Notes under the pieces: model-generated
Database searches by the model: none
The model's input: the letters and a program-made list of their open reading frames with translations, nothing else
Told to the model about the DNA's origin: nothing
Assembly: GCA_029942265.1 (NCBI GenBank)
Contig: JAOZTO010000054.1
Coordinates: forward strand, 1-10,565
DNA: 10,565 nt
DNA from: Desulfocapsa sp.
Lineage (GTDB): Bacteria > Desulfobacterota > Desulfobulbia > Desulfobulbales > Desulfocapsaceae
Direction: 5' to 3'
Program-made: the position numbers and the translations under genes
In this document: positions 8,308 through 10,565 of the stretch, piece after piece
Layout of the letters: each line of letters starts with the position of its first letter
How positions within the stretch are numbered: the first letter of the stretch is position 1

Positions 8308-8779
8308 TTTTTCCTGCTGTGCTGATGAGGTTTTCGGTCTGTTGCTGCAAATTCAATTTTCCAAGCATCTGTTCAAGGTTTAACAGAATAATCCGCTGAT
8401 CCTGATATTTGCTTATCCCCATAATGCAATCATCCAGATGAGGCATTATTGTTGCTGCCTTCTGAATATCGCTATCTTCGATAGTAACAACTCCAATAAC
8501 TTCATTTACTATAAACGCCACTGGTTGAATTGCACCGGAAACAACAATCCGGTCATCAATTGCTATTTTCTGTGGTGCAATCTGTAGACAAATGTGCATA
8601 TTAATGACCGGCAAAACAGTTCCATGCAGATCAAGCAACCCAAATAGTTTTTCTTCTGTACTTGGCAAGGGGAGGAGGGAGGCGGCTCTCACTACCCTTT
8701 CTATATGCTGAATACGATCACCATAAATTTGATCGGCAATTTTGAAGAGGAAATATTCGTTTACGACAAGTTCAGCCAT
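8300..8779 (-). CDS. cheW: CheW-type adaptor, first gene of the operon (WspB-like, divergent)
   Basis: A 159-residue protein matching the CheW-like fold over residues about 6-145: an opening strand EYFLFKIADQIYGDRIQHIERVV, the central GLLDLHGTVLPVINMH segment, and a second subdomain with AFIVNEVIGVV and a closing helix LNLEQMLGKL. The usual Asn-x-Arg-Gly of CheW reads Asp-Leu-His-Gly (about residues 50-53), so the CheA-contacting arginine is replaced. The start ATG at 8779 has a GGAG ribosome binding site 9 bases upstream and is the first gene after a 182-bp divergent intergenic region. Position and divergence fit the first CheW of wsp-type operons. The last codons overlap the cheR start. It probably couples to the receptor or forms part of a CheW ring; this is inference. 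Confidence 0.88.
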   Translation of the reverse strand: MAELVVNEYFLFKIADQIYGDRIQHIERVVRAASLLPLPSTEEKLFGLLDLHGTVLPVINMHICLQIAPQKIAIDDRIVVSGAIQPVAFIVNEVIGVVTIEDSDIQKAATIMPHLDDCIMGISKYQDQRIILLNLEQMLGKLNLQQQTENLISTAGKSE

Positions 8780-8808
8780 TCCAAGCTACTCCTGATATAA
8801 TTCAGTGA

Positions 8809-8836
8809 TTGGATCTGTTTGTGAAAACAAGTCCAA
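8809..8836. promoter_or_regulatory. 28-bp imperfect dyad upstream of the che operon, possible operator/promoter
   Basis: Arms TTGGA-2-TGTTT and AAACA-2-TCCAA face each other across 4 bases, pairing 10 of 14 positions. The dyad is 30 bases upstream of the first cheW ATG. On the minus strand TTGGAC (8836-8831) and TCCAAT (8813-8808) are 17 bases apart and could serve as a poor sigma-70-like -35/-10 pair within the dyad. Seen directly: the symmetry. Inferred: any regulator or promoter activity. Confidence 0.3.
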
Positions 8837-8931
8837 ATAATTGCTACTTACAAGCTTTCATAAATTATGGTTTAATCTTTCTCTATTCGGTGGTAAAATG
8901 ATCTACAATTTATTACTTTCGCTACCACATT

Positions 8932-8937
8932 TATACT
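8932..8937 (+). promoter_or_regulatory. Candidate -10 element of guaB
   Basis: TATACT lies 24 bases before the guaB start codon and would give a leader of roughly 18 bases. The best -35 at 17-base spacing is only TTTATT (8909-8914), a weak match, so the call rests mainly on the -10 and the position. No riboswitch-like structure is seen in the remaining intergenic sequence. Confidence 0.3.
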
Positions 8938-8961
8938 TGAATTCCTGCCATAGGAGCTACC

Positions 8962-10428
8962 ATGTTACCCGATACCATAGAAACTGCACTAACATTTGAC
9001 GATCTGCTTCTCTGTCCTGCCGCATCCCAGGTACTTCCAAATGAAGTTATACTTGCCACTAAACTGACTCAAACCATCACTCTCAATGCACCGCTGATCA
9101 GTGCCGCCATGGATTCTGTAACTGAACACCGCACCGCCATTGCCATGGCTCGTGAAGGAGGGCTTGGTATTATTCATAAAAATATGTCCATTGAACTCCA
9201 GGCAAAAGAGGTGGAGCGAGTCAAAAAATCAGAATCAGGAATGATTGTTGACCCAATTACCGTACTGGAAACCAACTCCGTTGCTGAAGTTGAAAAAATA
9301 ATGGCCAGATATAAAATATCCGGTCTCCCCGTTTTACGAGATGGAAAGCTTGTGGGAATTGTCACCAACCGGGATCTTCGTTTTGTTTCTGATGATGATC
9401 TTCGTGTAGGTGATGTGATGACCTCCAAAAATCTGGTTACGGCAGAGGTTGGAATTGATCTTGAGCACTCCAAAGCCCTGCTTCACGAACACCGTATTGA
9501 AAAACTCCTTGTTGTTGATGATAACGGCAATTTAAAGGGTCTTATCACCATTAAAGATCTTGAAAAAATAAAAAAATACCCACTGGCCGCAAAAGATGAT
9601 TTGGGAAGACTGCTTGTCGGCGCAGCACTTGGCGTTGGAAAAAATATTGTCGCTAATGGTCAGATGCTGGTGGATGCAGGTGTTGATGTGGTCGTGGTTG
9701 ATTCAGCGCACGGCCACTCCCAGGGAGTACTCCAGGCGATAACAGAAATACGGGCCGCATTTCCAGATCTTCAAATCATTGCCGGAAATGTTGCAACTGG
9801 AGAAGGCACAGAAGCACTGATCAAAGCAGGTGCCAACTGTGTTAAGGTTGGCGTTGGGCCTGGTTCTATCTGTACAACCCGCATTGTTGCAGGTGTCGGT
9901 GTTCCACAAATGACAGCCATCCAAAAGGCTGTGGCTGTGGCATCTAAATATGGTATTCCTATCATTTCAGATGGTGGTATCAAACACTCTGGCGAACTGG
10001 CGAAAGCCATTGGGGCAGGAGCACATGCTATTATGATCGGCTCTCTTTTTGCAGGAACAGACGAAACACCAGGCGAGACCTTCCTTTACCAGGGACGAAC
10101 CTACAAAGGCTATCGCGGTATGGGATCACTTGGTGCCATGCGTGAAGGATCTGCTGACCGCTATTTTCAGTCTGAGGTTTCCAGCCAGTCATCCAAACTT
10201 GTCCCTGAAGGGATTGAAGGCAAAGTTCCTTACCGTGGCCCTCTTTGTGATATTATCTATCAACTCCTTGGAGGCTTGCGATCCGGTATGGGTTATGTGG
10301 GCGCAGCAACCATTGAAGAGTTACGGGAAAAAGCGACATTTGTACGAATCTCTGCATCCGGTCTGCGGGAATCTCATGTACACGATGTTATCATAACAAA
10401 AGAAGCACCAAACTACCGAACCGCCTAG
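8962..10428 (+). CDS. guaB: Inosine-5'-monophosphate dehydrogenase
   Basis: A 488-residue cytoplasmic enzyme that oxidises IMP to XMP with NAD+, the first committed step of GMP synthesis. The (beta/alpha)8 barrel is interrupted by two CBS domains (about 95-145 and 152-205; e.g. [20 protein letters not shown]). Catalytic features are all present: SAAMDSVTE near residues 48-55, DSAHGHS (247-253), the catalytic loop GPGSICTT with Cys304, the IMP-phosphate-binding ISDGGI (335-340), [10 protein letters not shown] (384-393), and the flap Arg400-Tyr401. Length is the bacterial norm. The ATG follows TAGGAG with 5 bases of spacing after AGGAG. It is transcribed divergently from the che operon, and nothing links it functionally to chemosensing. 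guaA often follows guaB, but here a repeat element begins directly after the stop codon and the window ends before another gene. Confidence 0.98.
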   Translation: MLPDTIETALTFDDLLLCPAASQVLPNEVILATKLTQTITLNAPLISAAMDSVTEHRTAIAMAREGGLGIIHKNMSIELQAKEVERVKKSESGMIVDPITVLETNSVAEVEKIMARYKISGLPVLRDGKLVGIVTNRDLRFVSDDDLRVGDVMTSKNLVTAEVGIDLEHSKALLHEHRIEKLLVVDDNGNLKGLITIKDLEKIKKYPLAAKDDLGRLLVGAALGVGKNIVANGQMLVDAGVDVVVVDSAHGHSQGVLQAITEIRAAFPDLQIIAGNVATGEGTEALIKAGANCVKVGVGPGSICTTRIVAGVGVPQMTAIQKAVAVASKYGIPIISDGGIKHSGELAKAIGAGAHAIMIGSLFAGTDETPGETFLYQGRTYKGYRGMGSLGAMREGSADRYFQSEVSSQSSKLVPEGIEGKVPYRGPLCDIIYQLLGGLRSGMGYVGAATIEELREKATFVRISASGLRESHVHDVIITKEAPNYRTA

Positions 10429-10432
10429 GAGG

Positions 10433-10565
10433 CTGTCCGAGAATGGCCTTTTGCCCAAACTCTTCAGAATTGTCAAAAAATAATGCTCGGAATATCACAC
10501 ATATGCCTGTGCTTATTTTTAGAAAATTCTTCGATTTTGAACAAAATGCCTATTCTCGGACAAGC
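10433..10565. repeat. Long near-palindromic element, MITE-like (may extend beyond window)
   Basis: The two ends are an exact 11-bp inverted repeat, TGTCCGAGAAT at 10434-10444 and its complement at 10552-10562. Complementarity continues inward with few mismatches and single-base bulges: GGCCTTTTG (10445-10453) against 10543-10550, then CAAA, AGAATTGTC and AAAAATAATGC with partners on the right arm, down to a central GGAATAT/ATATGCC stem (10489-10495/10501-10507) around a CACAC loop. The whole is centred on base 10498. It encodes no protein. Terminal inverted repeats, small size and lack of coding potential suit a miniature inverted-repeat transposable element, and its transcript would form a long hairpin that could also end guaB transcription. 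The target-site duplication cannot be judged because the window ends here. Confidence 0.65.

Noticed and set aside
1..8779. Assignment as a flagellar chemotaxis operon.
   Set aside because: No stand-alone CheY, CheZ, CheC/CheD, FliM or other flagellar gene is visible, and CheA-REC, CheR-TPR and two distinct CheWs point to a Wsp/ACF-type system. Genes outside the window could still change this.
8941..8961. A minus-strand TGGCAGGAATTC-type sequence resembling a sigma-54 promoter for the che operon.
   Set aside because: The -12 GC of a sigma-54 promoter is absent at the proper spacing, and the site overlaps the guaB ribosome binding region about 170 bases from the operon start.
8780..8961. A purine riboswitch upstream of guaB.
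   Set aside because: The leader from any plausible -10 is only about 20 bases, and no three-way-junction or conserved purine-aptamer sequence is seen.

Overview
The window holds most of one chemosensory operon on the minus strand (8779 down to 1, running off the left edge) and, divergent from it, the purine gene guaB on the plus strand (8962-10428). Base composition looks moderate to AT-leaning. The protein styles (dCache receptor, CheA with fused receiver, CheR with TPRs, tandem receiver proteins that begin ILI(V/A)EDSxTQA) suggest a Gram-negative environmental bacterium, most likely a Desulfobacterota/deltaproteobacterial lineage. That taxonomic guess is inference only.

Transcription order of the operon is: CheW-like adaptor (8779-8300), CheR methyltransferase with TPRs (8307-6772), second CheW (6770-6240), membrane methyl-accepting chemotaxis protein (6177-4153), CheA-receiver hybrid kinase (4147-1778), CheB methylesterase (1733-690), a receiver protein with a coiled-coil tail (693-91), and the first 29 residues of another receiver-containing protein (88-1, cut by the window). 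Several genes overlap by 4-8 bases or are separated by 1-5 bases; the two longer gaps (62 and 44 bp) carry clear Shine-Dalgarno sequences. This is a single co-transcribed unit as far as the sequence shows.

The parts list (two different CheWs flanking a CheR-TPR, one receptor, CheA-REC, CheB) is that of a Wsp-type / alternative-cellular-function (ACF) chemosensory pathway rather than a flagellar one: no CheY/CheZ, FliM or other flagellar genes are visible. In Pseudomonas wsp the order is receptor-CheW-CheR-CheW-CheA-CheB-WspR (GGDEF). Here the receptor sits between the second CheW and CheA, and the place of the diguanylate cyclase is taken by two consecutive paralogous receiver proteins. The output of the pathway is therefore not visible in the window. 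Expected flow: ligand at the periplasmic dCache domain changes CheA autophosphorylation on His53; phosphate is passed to the fused receiver (Asp721), CheB (Asp54) and the downstream receivers (Asp62 of the 200-residue protein and the truncated one); CheR and CheB set receptor methylation.

The 182-bp divergent intergenic region (8780-8961) contains the ribosome binding sites of both transcription units, a weak guaB promoter candidate and a 28-bp imperfect dyad just upstream of the che operon. Beginning five bases after the guaB stop codon is an approximately 133-bp near-palindromic element running to the window edge (10433-10565), which looks like a MITE-type repeat.
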